Shown piece by piece: positions 1 through 8,293 of a stretch of 26,407 bases of DNA. Under the pieces are notes generated by a model. The model was not told the DNA's origin. It saw only the letters and a program-made list of their open reading frames with translations, and searched no databases. The stretch's first letter is position 1. Every line of letters starts with the position of its first letter. This DNA comes from an uncultured Anaerococcus sp. (GTDB lineage: Bacteria; Bacillota_A; Clostridia; Tissierellales; Peptoniphilaceae): contig CABTWT010000007.1 in the NCBI GenBank assembly GCA_902488555.1, forward strand, positions 1 to 26,407. The letters are read 5' to 3'. Both the position numbers and the translations under genes were made by a program.

Positions 1-31
1 AATCATGGAGGGCAAAATATACAAGATGGTT

Positions 32-60
32 ATTATATCAACATTTCATAGGCTATGAAT
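32..60 (-). promoter_or_regulatory. Leftward extended -10 promoter with palindromic operator
   Basis: On the minus strand TGATATAAT (32-40) is a perfect extended -10 box (TG-N-TATAAT). The spacer upstream holds an inverted repeat, TTCATAG-G-CTATGAA (45-59). It contains the T-N11-A spacing typical of LysR-type binding sites. A second half-site, TTCATAGG, lies at 65-72. The -35 position (55-60, ATTCAT) is poor, as is common for extended -10 promoters. It lies just downstream of lysR and would drive a gene outside the window to the left. Function and bound protein are inferred. Confidence 0.45.
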
Positions 61-123
61 TACATTCATAGGTTGACATTCTAATCTTTTATGCTTTCTA
101 ATGCCTTACACTTGAAATCGTTT

Positions 124-996
124 TTATTGCGAACATATCCTTATGAATTTTTCCATCTCTTTAGTAATAAAGGATCCTTTTGGATATATTAGGGTAAGGG
201 CCCAAGGGAATTCTGGATTTTTAAGGCTGATAAGTTTTACTCTTGATGAGAAATATTTAGTCACTAGGGGTTTTGGCATAATAGTAATACCAATATTGGC
301 AGCTACCATTTCCAAAATCATGTCCCAATCGTAATTATTAAAGATTACATTTGGTTCAAAATTAGCTTTCTTACAATAGTCCTTGAAAACCCAATAGTAT
401 TGATAGTCTTCTGATATCTGCAGAAATTTTTCATCTTTTAATAATGAAAAATCAATCTCTTCCATTTGACTAAACCTATGGCTTTCGCTTACAACAAGAA
501 CAGCTTCTGACTCATAAACTATATTTTTGATAAACCTATCATCATCAAAAGGCTCTATAACAACTCCTAAGTCTAGATTATGGTCTAATAGCATTTCTGG
601 TAAATACTTGGAAGTCTCATTTTTGATTTCCAGTTCTATATCTGGATATTTGTTTTTAAAGACAGAAATTTTCTCAAAAAAATAAATAGAACCAGCAGTA
701 GGAGGAAGTCCTAATGACAGATTTCCTCCTAATTTTTGGATTTTTGCTAATAATTCTTCTTCTCTTTTGTCATAATATTTAGTCACATCAAGAGCAAATT
801 GATAGAGTAATTCCCCTTCTTTTGTAAGGGTAAATTCTCCTTTATCCATTCTAATAAGTTTTGCACCAAGTTCCTTTTCAAGATTTGAAACTGCTTTGCT
901 AACAGTGGATTGACTTACAAATAAATTCTCACTAGCTCTAGTATAGTTCTTGTGCTTAACAAGCTCTATAAAATATCTTAGGTGCTTATCTAGCAT
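124..996 (-). CDS. LysR-family transcriptional regulator
   Basis: A 290-residue DNA-binding regulator of the usual LysR length. The N-terminal winged helix-turn-helix covers about residues 1-60, with the recognition region SENLFVSQSTVSKAVSNLE. The rest is a periplasmic-binding-like effector domain (about 90-285), so it should sense a small metabolite that cannot be named from sequence. It overlaps the end of the preceding alpha/beta hydrolase gene by 11 bases, so the two are co-transcribed and probably translationally coupled. The start has only a weak ribosome site, which fits coupling. A palindrome with LysR-box spacing lies about 65 bases past its stop and could be its target, controlling a gene to the left. 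The family is certain; the regulon is not. Confidence 0.9.
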   Translation of the reverse strand: MLDKHLRYFIELVKHKNYTRASENLFVSQSTVSKAVSNLEKELGAKLIRMDKGEFTLTKEGELLYQFALDVTKYYDKREEELLAKIQKLGGNLSLGLPPTAGSIYFFEKISVFKNKYPDIELEIKNETSKYLPEMLLDHNLDLGVVIEPFDDDRFIKNIVYESEAVLVVSESHRFSQMEEIDFSLLKDEKFLQISEDYQYYWVFKDYCKKANFEPNVIFNNYDWDMILEMVAANIGITIMPKPLVTKYFSSRVKLISLKNPEFPWALTLIYPKGSFITKEMEKFIRICSQ

Positions 997-1867
997 ACTT
1001 GTCTACAACCCCATCAATATGACCGTAAAATTCTTCTGGGCAGTCATTAAAGGCCATGTGGCCTGCCTCGTCTATGGCTATGAAGTCTAGATCGTTTATG
1101 AAATATATTGCTGAGTTTTGACCGATTACAAATGGGACAACTTGGTCTTTTTTGCCGTGAATCCATGTCGTTGGACAGGTGATTTTTTCTATAGATCCAT
1201 CTCCACCTTCATTTGTTATATTAAATTGGCAAAGAGCTACGCTTATGTCTGTAAAACATCTTTCTTTGAAAAATTCGTCCATGTATATTTCATACATATC
1301 CTCGCTTGGAGCCTTTAGATTATAAAGGCTGGCATCCCACATTTGTTTAGTTGCAATCTTGTCTTTATTTTTGATGAGATTTTCTACAAAAATCATTGAT
1401 GGATGGCCTGCTACTTCTTCATAAGTTCTGGCAAATTTTCCTTCTATTGGGATAAAATTCTCATCTACCATTGGTAAGTAGAAGCCTTTTACGCCAACAG
1501 ATGCTATGAGAACAAGCTCTCCTACTTTGTCTGGATAGTTGCTAGCAAGTTTTAGTCCAACCCCACCTCCTGCAGAGTGACCCACTATTATGGTATTTTC
1601 TAATTCTAATTCATCCATAAATTCCTTGACATCTTTGGCCCAATCTTCCATTTTTTTGTGAGGATTATTGTATGTAGACTCTCCAAAACCAGCAAGGTCT
1701 ATGGCATAAACACTGGCCTTATCCTCATATCTTTGCATGAATTCGTGATAAATAGTAGATGAACATTGGTTACCGTGGATTAGCAAGATTTTTTTATCCC
1801 CACTTCCACAATTCCTATAGGCTATTGTTTCACCTGATGCTATTTTTACTTTTTTTAGCTCGTACAA
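986..1867 (-). CDS. Alpha/beta-fold hydrolase
   Basis: A 293-residue cytoplasmic alpha/beta hydrolase with no signal peptide. The oxyanion-hole region is HGNQ (31-34) and the nucleophile elbow is GHSAGG with Ser98. The other triad residues are Asp241 (in GKKDQVVP) and His270 (in AGHMAF). This is a complete catalytic triad, so an active esterase, lipase-like or C-C hydrolase is expected; the substrate is unknown. The start is TTG at 1867, chosen because AGGAGG lies 5 bases upstream. It is the first gene of a two-gene unit with lysR, separated from the glycan block by a terminator and its own promoter. Nothing ties it to glycan use. Confidence 0.85.
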   Translation of the reverse strand: MYELKKVKIASGETIAYRNCGSGDKKILLIHGNQCSSTIYHEFMQRYEDKASVYAIDLAGFGESTYNNPHKKMEDWAKDVKEFMDELELENTIIVGHSAGGGVGLKLASNYPDKVGELVLIASVGVKGFYLPMVDENFIPIEGKFARTYEEVAGHPSMIFVENLIKNKDKIATKQMWDASLYNLKAPSEDMYEIYMDEFFKERCFTDISVALCQFNITNEGGDGSIEKITCPTTWIHGKKDQVVPFVIGQNSAIYFINDLDFIAIDEAGHMAFNDCPEEFYGHIDGVVDKYAR

Positions 1868-1890
1868 AATTTCCTCCTATGTTTTACTGT

Positions 1891-1911
1891 ATTATATTAA
1901 TAAAGTACTTA
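1891..1911 (-). promoter_or_regulatory. Putative promoter of the hydrolase-lysR unit
   Basis: On the minus strand a perfect TATAAT box (1891-1896) lies about 24 bases before the TTG start of the hydrolase, followed by AGGAGG. No good -35 box is present at 16-18 bases. The spacer holds an AAGTACTT palindrome (1903-1910), which could be an operator. The preceding terminator (1968-2002) makes an independent promoter here likely. Confidence 0.45.
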
Positions 1912-1967
1912 ATCATCTTATTATCTTGATACCCTTATAAGAGACTAATTAATGATAATTTTTATAG

Positions 1968-2002
1968 CAAAAAGGGCCTGCCACAGATTTTGTGACAAAC
2001 CC
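1968..2002 (-). terminator. Rho-independent terminator after nagA
   Basis: On the minus strand a 12-base stem (1991-2002 pairing with 1974-1985, including three G-U pairs) closes a 5-base loop and is followed by TTTTT (1969-1973). It begins 6 bases after the nagA stop. It marks the 3' end of the glycan block. Confidence 0.85.
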
Positions 2003-2008
2003 CATTTA

Positions 2009-3181
2009 TTAAAACTTATATTTTTCGTAATCTTCTAAGTTGCTCTTACCAGCTATGATAGTATCTAATATATCAAAATCTTTGTTTATGATATTAAGAT
2101 CGGCATCAAAGCCAACTTTAATCTTGCCTTTCTTATGGTCGAGACCAAGCCTTTTGGCTGGATTTGCAGCACTCATGGTTACTATATCTTCCATAGTCGC
2201 GCCAGTAAATGCCATAATGTTTTTTATCGACCCTGGAAAAGTCATTGGTTTTCCAGGTAGTCTATTTTCCCCATGGTAGTTGGTATAGGCAAAACCATCT
2301 TCAAATCTAATCTTTTTGCCCATCCATTCGTATTCACCATTTGGAAGTCCCTTTAGGATTAGCGCATCTGTAGCTATGACCATTTTTTCTGGACCCTTCA
2401 TAGCAAAGGCTAGTTTCCAAGCCTTTGGATTGATGGATAATCCATCACAACCAACCATTTCCGCATATATATAATCATTTGTAAGAGTTTCCCCTAAAAT
2501 TCCTATATCCCTATGGTGAAAACCCCTCATGGCATTGAATAGATGAGTCACTTGGCGTAGGCCATGATCATAGGCCTCGACCATGTCTGCTTCCTTGGCA
2601 TCGGTATGGCCAGCAGCTGGAATTATATTTTTATCAAGCAAATATTCTATAAGATCCATGGACCCATCAAGCTCTGGCGCTAGAGTTACAATGGAAATAT
2701 TATCTGCAGATTTTTCTATAAATTCACCCATCAGGTCAAGGTCAGGGTCTATGGCTAAACTCTCATCCATTGCCCCTCCCTTTTTTTTGCTTACAAATGG
2801 CCCTTCAAGGTGGATGCCTAGAATTATGGCACCCTTATCATTTTGATTTTCTATATAGGATCTAAGCTTATCAATACCAGCAAAGGTCTTTTCCTTGCTA
2901 GCTAGACCAAGGGTTGCAACGAGCGATGTAATGCCCTCGCTAGCCTGCAAGACTTGTAGTCTCTCGTATTTTTCCTTGTCATCTTCTAGGTAATCAATCC
3001 CATAGCCACCGTGATTATGGATATCTATGAAACCTGGAATCATAATATCGTCGTTATCGACATGAGATATAGTTTTTACAGATTTGATTATGCCATCTTC
3101 TATAGATACTTCTTGATTTTCAAGGATTTCTTCGCCTGTATAAAGTTTCTTAACCTTGTAGGTCTGACATTTGGCTAGCAT
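2009..3181 (-). CDS. nagA: N-acetylglucosamine-6-phosphate deacetylase
   Basis: A 390-residue cytoplasmic amidohydrolase that converts GlcNAc-6-phosphate to glucosamine-6-phosphate and acetate. Family motifs are intact: IHNHGGYGID near residues 54-63; IHLEGPF with metal ligand Glu126; GHTDA with His192; HLFNAM with His213; and ATDAL with catalytic Asp272. The length matches bacterial NagA. The ATG at 3181 has AAAGGA just upstream and overlaps the end of the EIIBC gene by 32 bases, so GlcNAc uptake and deacetylation are coupled. It is the last gene of the block, followed by a strong terminator. NagB, the next enzyme, is not in the window and must be encoded elsewhere. Confidence 0.95.
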   Translation of the reverse strand: MLAKCQTYKVKKLYTGEEILENQEVSIEDGIIKSVKTISHVDNDDIMIPGFIDIHNHGGYGIDYLEDDKEKYERLQVLQASEGITSLVATLGLASKEKTFAGIDKLRSYIENQNDKGAIILGIHLEGPFVSKKKGGAMDESLAIDPDLDLMGEFIEKSADNISIVTLAPELDGSMDLIEYLLDKNIIPAAGHTDAKEADMVEAYDHGLRQVTHLFNAMRGFHHRDIGILGETLTNDYIYAEMVGCDGLSINPKAWKLAFAMKGPEKMVIATDALILKGLPNGEYEWMGKKIRFEDGFAYTNYHGENRLPGKPMTFPGSIKNIMAFTGATMEDIVTMSAANPAKRLGLDHKKGKIKVGFDADLNIINKDFDILDTIIAGKSNLEDYEKYKF

Positions 3182-4631
3182 CTGTTGTTCCTTTCGGCAC
3201 TATTTTTTCTTCTTTTAGTAGTGGTGCAATTTCATTTGCTAATTGTTCAACTTCAAGACCAACTACAAGGTGAACGTTGTTGTTTGACATCTTCATAACT
3301 TCGATTATGCCAATTTCTTTTAGTTTTTCTACATTTACCTTTGATGGATCTTTTAGTTTTAATCTAAGTCTTGTTATACAATTCTCAAATTCTACAATAT
3401 TTTCTGCTCCACCTATATATTCTAGAACGAGTCTTGCCTTTTCTGATAGTTTTATTTCAGTATTTACATTTTGTATGGTCTTATCTTCCCTACCAGGTGT
3501 CTTTATATTTCTTTTTTCTATGACATATTTGAAAGTGAAATAGTATAGGGCAAAGATAAGTAATCCAACTGGTATTACTAAAAGTGGCTTGGTTCCTTTA
3601 TTAAATTGCAAGATGTAGTCAATGATACCAGAGCCTCCAACACCTACCATTTTTGAACCAATAATATTCATAATAACTGTTCCAAGTCCTGTATATACAG
3701 CATGCATTACAAATAAAAGTGGAGATACAAACATAAATGAGAACTCAACCGGTTCTGTAATACCTGTCAAAAATGCAGTAAAGCCTGCTCCTAAAAGTAA
3801 ACCCTTAACCCTGTTCTTATTTTCTGGATAAGAAGCTTTATACATAGCCAAAGCTGCCCCTGGAAGTCCAAACATCATCATAGGGAACATTCCACTTACA
3901 AAGGTACCTGCTGTTGGGTCACCTGCGAAAAATCTTGGAATTTCACCTGTTACACTTGCAAATTCTGCAAGGCTTGATGGTAATTGCATTTGAATGTAGA
4001 TATTTATGATGTGGTGCAAACCTGTTGGTATCAAAAGTCTATTCAAAAATGCAAAAAAGAATGGTCCGGCTTTCATATTGCCCAAGGCTTGGCCTAAAGA
4101 AAGAATCGCCTTATCTAAAGCTGGGAATATGAATGAGAAAATCAAGGCTGTTATAATTGCAAAAAAAGAACTCATTATAATAACAAGCCTACGACCTGAG
4201 AAGAACTCTAGTCCCTTTGGTAGGGTCTTATCCTTGTATTTCTCATAAGATATCCCTGCTATAAGACCTGCCACAATACCTACAAAAATATTGCTTTCTA
4301 TGGTAGGTATGGCTGCCCTTCCAAAGGAGTTAAGGTCTGTATCTCCCATTGGTCTTAGTGTTCTAACCAAGATATTAAAGGCAATAACGGCGCCTATACC
4401 ACTTGCTATGTGCTTATCTTTGGTAATTCCTCCTGCTACTGATACTGCAAATATTAGCGGCAATATAGCAAATATTGTCCATGCTGCTTCCTTCAAAAAT
4501 GGAATATTTAATAAGTCTCCATCAGCTAGCCTATTAAGTATTGCAGCTGCTGGTAGAGCAGAAATCCCTAACAGCATCGATCTACCAAAAATCTGTAGCT
4601 TATCGCTAAATTTGTTCAATGATTTGTTCAT
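3150..4631 (-). CDS. nagE: PTS EIIBC, GlcNAc/glucose family (NagE-like)
   Basis: A 493-residue membrane permease of the glucose superfamily PTS. The EIIC domain (about residues 5-365) has around ten hydrophobic segments and the motif GITEPVEFSFMF. A linker and a C-terminal EIIB domain (about 395-480) follow, with phosphorylated Cys418 in ENCITRLRLKLKD. Unlike E. coli NagE there is no fused EIIA, so a separate glucose-type EIIA is needed. The ATG at 4631 is chosen over one 11 codons upstream because TAAGGAGAG sits 4 bases before it. Overlap with nagA points to N-acetylglucosamine as the substrate, which it would deliver as GlcNAc-6-phosphate; glucose cannot be excluded from sequence. Confidence 0.85.
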   Translation of the reverse strand: MNKSLNKFSDKLQIFGRSMLLGISALPAAAILNRLADGDLLNIPFLKEAAWTIFAILPLIFAVSVAGGITKDKHIASGIGAVIAFNILVRTLRPMGDTDLNSFGRAAIPTIESNIFVGIVAGLIAGISYEKYKDKTLPKGLEFFSGRRLVIIMSSFFAIITALIFSFIFPALDKAILSLGQALGNMKAGPFFFAFLNRLLIPTGLHHIINIYIQMQLPSSLAEFASVTGEIPRFFAGDPTAGTFVSGMFPMMMFGLPGAALAMYKASYPENKNRVKGLLLGAGFTAFLTGITEPVEFSFMFVSPLLFVMHAVYTGLGTVIMNIIGSKMVGVGGSGIIDYILQFNKGTKPLLVIPVGLLIFALYYFTFKYVIEKRNIKTPGREDKTIQNVNTEIKLSEKARLVLEYIGGAENIVEFENCITRLRLKLKDPSKVNVEKLKEIGIIEVMKMSNNNVHLVVGLEVEQLANEIAPLLKEEKIVPKGTTDASQMSDLQG

Positions 4632-4663
4632 AGTACTCTCCTTATTTAATTTGTTCTCTGACA

Positions 4664-4709
4664 TTTATCAAAGACCACTTTTTGCAAAATTCCTTTACTT
4701 GCATTTATA
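4664..4709 (-). promoter_or_regulatory. Possible nagE-nagA promoter with NagR/DasR-like half-site
   Basis: On the minus strand TATAAA (4704-4709) could be a -10 box, though no good -35 is visible. About 18-33 bases beyond the predicted start of transcription, plus-strand AGACCACT (4672-4679) equals one half of the GntR-family NagR/DasR operator. The other half is poorly conserved. The position would suit roadblock repression. Weak evidence. Confidence 0.25.
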
Positions 4710-4731
4710 CCCTATTTGCAAAGTAATCTAA

Positions 4732-4772
4732 TATAGTCCCTTACTATAAATCATTAATATTTTATAGTAAGG
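4732..4772 (-). other. Overlapping, mutually exclusive RNA hairpins at the GH2 stop codon
   Basis: CCTTACTATAAA (4739-4750) and TTTATAGTAAGG (4761-4772) form a perfect 12-base inverted repeat around the GH2 stop codon, with a 10-base loop. A second repeat, TATAGT-ccctt-ACTATA (4732-4748), uses part of the same arm, so only one can fold at a time. Neither is followed by a T-run, so this is not a standard terminator. RNA stabilisation, processing or attenuation between GH2 and nagE is possible. Confidence 0.5.
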
Positions 4773-7700
4773 CTTCTTATATTCTTATTATCTTCTGAAA
4801 CTAGTATCAATTTCCCACTTTCCTTTATATAATTATAGGATATATTGTCCTTTGCTAGCACATCTATGGATTTTATTTGACCATCGAATTTTATATCATC
4901 TGCATATAAGTAATCCTTGCCATTTATGATAATCTTCTCTATATCTAGGGAGGGACTGATTTCAGAGATGTATTTTAGAGATAAAATTTTTATTTTCTCA
5001 TCTTCTAGATTTTTACCGACAATCTTGACATATGTTGCCAGTAAATGATTGAATTTGTAGATTATGGAAGAATCTCTTTTTTCTATCTCATAGTCCTTTA
5101 CTCTTTCCCACTTATCGCCTGTACCATATTCAGACACATATATTTGATAGCAATCTTTGTTTCCACCAATGAATTCAATATGGCCTATGGTTTGTTGGTT
5201 GTCGTAGGCATAGTAGATGAAATCATCTCCTACTTTCTTTTCCATGGTGAAATTTTCTATATAGGTATCAGGGTAATAATCTTCTTTTCTTATCCTTATA
5301 TTGGAATTTCCTATAAATGTTTTATCTTCCCATTTTAGATAATAATTCTTTGACAAATATCCTTCTTTTTCGATCTCATCTTCCCTTAAACCATCCCAAG
5401 TAACTTCTAAGCCACAAGCGATAATCTTCCCATCTTTTCTAATTAATGGAACTTGCTTTGGTAATTTGGGCATTTCATTTGGAAAAATTGCTGTGTTGAT
5501 ATTTAAGATATCAATTATGTCATCAATATAGTTTACATATACTGTGATAATGTCATTATTTTCTAATGTCCCATTTATAATAAGTCCATCAGCAGAGTTA
5601 ATCTCTTTATCCCAGACTACCTTTATATTCTTATCATCTTTGTAGCTATAGATTGTATCCTTTAACCTTAGATCATTCTTGCTAGTGATATTGTAATATT
5701 TCTGATAGTCGTAAGTAGCCTTATATGAATTTTTTGAAAGATCTATTTCAATATAATCACCAACAAGTCCATCTGCTGATACTTTAATGGAAAGTTTATT
5801 TAGATTGCTTGCTTTTGTTATAGCAAGAAGCTTGCCTCCATAGGCCTTTTTCTTATTTGTAAGAAAGCTTGTCATATCATAAGGACAGCCATTATCTAAG
5901 CGCAAACTTGTGTCTGGATCTGATAGGTCAACTTTGATTTCATTATCTGCATTACTTATTAGATTGTTATTCTTATCCAAGATAGAAATTACAAAGTAAT
6001 TCAGCCCTTGCTTATCATTAGATTTATTATCTAATTCCACCTTTAATTTATAAGGTTTTTTGGTCGTAGATACGACCGATCTTCCTATAGTATCTTCTAT
6101 AATTTTGCCATTTTCATCGTAAGCTTTGGCAAAGATTGTGCCTTCTTCATAGGGTACATACCAAGTCATATAAAGTGACTTATGTCCTTTTTCTCCACTT
6201 ACAGTTTGGTAGGAGTGTCCTGCCTTGGTCGTGTGCTTGTCAAAAGTTTTGACACCCAAAGATTTGCTCTCACTATTTTCGTTTTTGAAGAATAATTCAA
6301 TCTTTTTTGCATTGGAATAGACATCTACTCTAACCTTACCATCTATTATTTTAACTTGATCTTTATTCCAGGATGGAAGTACGTGGAGGACATTTTCCTT
6401 TGACCACTGGGACATATAGAAATAATATCTGTCTTTTGGAATTCCCGCTGTATCTATAATGCCAAAATATGACGATTTAGGTGCAGGCCAGCCAAATATA
6501 TCTCCTCTGATCATTCCATTCCAAGGAGTTGGCTCGCCTAGGTAGTCAAAGCCTGTCCAAATGGCCTCTCCTATGACAAAGTCACGGCTTATGACCCTGT
6601 ACCAGGCTTCACTTGACAAGGACCCCCAGCCTACCTTTGACTCATCATAAGATGTAAGCTCAAAGCCCTTAGTTTCGTTATTTTCAGTTATATCATAGAC
6701 TGACCTTGAATTGATGGCTGATGATGATTCAGATACCCACAAGCACCAATCCTTATGGTCCTCATGCATTTGATCAAGCCTCTCATCTTCTCCATAATTG
6801 ATGCCAACCAAGCCATTGTTTTCTGTGATATTATCTTCTATATCAACAAAAATAGGGTTATCCCAATCTCTTAGTACATTATCACCTATGGTTATTAATC
6901 TTTTTTGATCTATTTCCCTAAGGCTTTTGATAAGAAAATCCCCTATTTGAGGATAATCACTTGCTCCAATCCATGATGTTCCACCCAAAACTTCGTTTGC
7001 CAGCGAATACATAAATATAGATGGATCATTGTAGTCTCTGTGGATAGTCATCTTTAGGTCGTACTCTGCCCAAGTCATATTTTTATCGGCCATATACAAG
7101 GAATCACTTAATATTTTCTTGTCAAAATATAGGGAATAATCATTGTAGTCATTGTTCTTTGGCAAAACCCATCCATCAAATATTTCTTCTATGACCAAAA
7201 ATCCCATCTTATTACATAAGTCAATAAGATTTCTAGAGCCTGGATTGTGGGTAATCCTTATTGCATTGGCTCCCATTTTCTTTAGTAAGCTTAGTTGCCT
7301 ATACAAGGATTCTTTGTAATCGCAAGCGCCCAATGCTCCCTGGTCATGGTGCATACATACAGCCTTTAGCTTAGTAGCCTTGCCATTTAGGAAAAATCCT
7401 AGGTCCGGATTCTTGTCAAAGTATGAGAATCCATAGTCAATAGTTTTTTCGTATAGGATGCTTTTGCCAGAAATTATTTTTAATTTGATTTCATATAAGT
7501 TTGGATCATCGACATCCCACAGTTTGGGATAAGCTATTGGAAAGCTCTCATTGATATCCAAGCTTGAATTTTCCTTGATAAGTATAATCTTTTCATCAAA
7601 GCCGATAACATTTTCGTCTTTCTTATTTGTAACCGTTATCCTAGCTTTTAGTTTTATTTCCCTAGTTTCCGTATTTCTTAGCCTATATCTATAAGATAGG

Positions 7701-8248
7701 TCTAGCTTATCATAGCGCAGATTGGAGTTGTCCACTTTGAAAGTAAAAGGCTCTACATAGATATTATCATAATTTAATACATATACAGACCTGTATATAC
7801 CTGATCCAGAGTACCAGCGGCTATTTGGTATATGGCTTTCGACTCTGATAGCTAGCAAGTTTTCCCTATCTTCATATAGATAAGAGCTAATGTCAATTAT
7901 AAAGGGAGTATAGCCATAGTGGTGTTCTCCGATAAACTTTCCATTTATATAGATATAGGCATCAGAATATATGCCATCAAAATAAAGAAAAGTATTTTTG
8001 ATATCTTTTATCCTAAAAAACTTCCTATACCAGCCTATGCCTCCAAGTTTGTAGGCTGACTGGGCTTCTCCTGCCTTGGAATAGGCTTGGTCAATAGAAA
8101 AATCATGGGGCAAGTCTATGTCTTGCCAAGAAGAATGGTCAAAATTTGGATTTTCTGCTCCAATTATAGGTCCGAAAGAAAACTTCCAATTATCATCAAA
8201 TTTTATAAGTCCTTTGTTATCTATATATTGTGTTGTTTCTTTGTACAT
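4754..8248 (-). CDS. Large GH2 beta-galactosidase, cytoplasmic
   Basis: A 1164-residue glycoside hydrolase family 2 enzyme, expected to release terminal beta-galactose by a retaining mechanism. Order: sugar-binding jelly roll (about 10-175), Ig-like domain (about 180-275), TIM barrel (about 280-600). The likely acid/base is Glu419 (SLANEVLGG) and the nucleophile Glu507 (WVSESSSAINSRSVY); GFDYLGEPTPW is typical of BgaA-like enzymes. A DUF4982-like segment follows, then Ig-like segments (one with LEVTWDG) and a discoidin/F5-8C-like segment (about 960-1075, ending ATYVKIVGK). There is no signal peptide or cell-wall anchor, unlike surface BgaA. The second ATG (8248) is chosen because AGGA lies 7 bases before it and only one base from the upstream ATG. 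A terminator-like hairpin lies just upstream. Galactose specificity is by family resemblance. Confidence 0.88.
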   Translation of the reverse strand: MYKETTQYIDNKGLIKFDDNWKFSFGPIIGAENPNFDHSSWQDIDLPHDFSIDQAYSKAGEAQSAYKLGGIGWYRKFFRIKDIKNTFLYFDGIYSDAYIYINGKFIGEHHYGYTPFIIDISSYLYEDRENLLAIRVESHIPNSRWYSGSGIYRSVYVLNYDNIYVEPFTFKVDNSNLRYDKLDLSYRYRLRNTETREIKLKARITVTNKKDENVIGFDEKIILIKENSSLDINESFPIAYPKLWDVDDPNLYEIKLKIISGKSILYEKTIDYGFSYFDKNPDLGFFLNGKATKLKAVCMHHDQGALGACDYKESLYRQLSLLKKMGANAIRITHNPGSRNLIDLCNKMGFLVIEEIFDGWVLPKNNDYNDYSLYFDKKILSDSLYMADKNMTWAEYDLKMTIHRDYNDPSIFMYSLANEVLGGTSWIGASDYPQIGDFLIKSLREIDQKRLITIGDNVLRDWDNPIFVDIEDNITENNGLVGINYGEDERLDQMHEDHKDWCLWVSESSSAINSRSVYDITENNETKGFELTSYDESKVGWGSLSSEAWYRVISRDFVIGEAIWTGFDYLGEPTPWNGMIRGDIFGWPAPKSSYFGIIDTAGIPKDRYYFYMSQWSKENVLHVLPSWNKDQVKIIDGKVRVDVYSNAKKIELFFKNENSESKSLGVKTFDKHTTKAGHSYQTVSGEKGHKSLYMTWYVPYEEGTIFAKAYDENGKIIEDTIGRSVVSTTKKPYKLKVELDNKSNDKQGLNYFVISILDKNNNLISNADNEIKVDLSDPDTSLRLDNGCPYDMTSFLTNKKKAYGGKLLAITKASNLNKLSIKVSADGLVGDYIEIDLSKNSYKATYDYQKYYNITSKNDLRLKDTIYSYKDDKNIKVVWDKEINSADGLIINGTLENNDIITVYVNYIDDIIDILNINTAIFPNEMPKLPKQVPLIRKDGKIIACGLEVTWDGLREDEIEKEGYLSKNYYLKWEDKTFIGNSNIRIRKEDYYPDTYIENFTMEKKVGDDFIYYAYDNQQTIGHIEFIGGNKDCYQIYVSEYGTGDKWERVKDYEIEKRDSSIIYKFNHLLATYVKIVGKNLEDEKIKILSLKYISEISPSLDIEKIIINGKDYLYADDIKFDGQIKSIDVLAKDNISYNYIKESGKLILVSEDNKNIRSLTIKY

Positions 8249-8260
8249 ATGCATGTCCTA

Positions 8261-8290
8261 TACAAATAAAATCTCGGAAAAACCGAGATT
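8261..8290 (-). terminator. Terminator-like hairpin between GH92 and GH2
   Basis: On the minus strand AATCTCGG (from 8283-8290) pairs perfectly with CCGAGATT (from 8270-8277) around a TTTTT loop. It is followed by a T-rich tail reading TTATTTG. It starts 4 bases after the GH92 stop and ends just before the GH2 ribosome site. Only 45 bases separate the genes, leaving no clear room for a new promoter, so partial termination that lowers GH2, nagE and nagA expression is plausible. Confidence 0.6.
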
Positions 8291-8293
8291 CTA

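Noticed and set aside
73..102. Plus-strand promoter with a perfect TTGACA (73-78)
   Set aside because: The -10 region at the right spacing (TTCTAA or TCTAAT) is poor, and the transcript would only run antisense to lysR.
4632..4664. ATG at 4664 as the nagE start
   Set aside because: The strong TAAGGAGAG ribosome site lies after it and directly before the ATG at 4631.
4291..4731. 146-codon plus-strand open frame opposite nagE
   Set aside because: It lies antisense to a clear EIIBC gene, has no family resemblance and no convincing ribosome site; it is a shadow of the coding strand.
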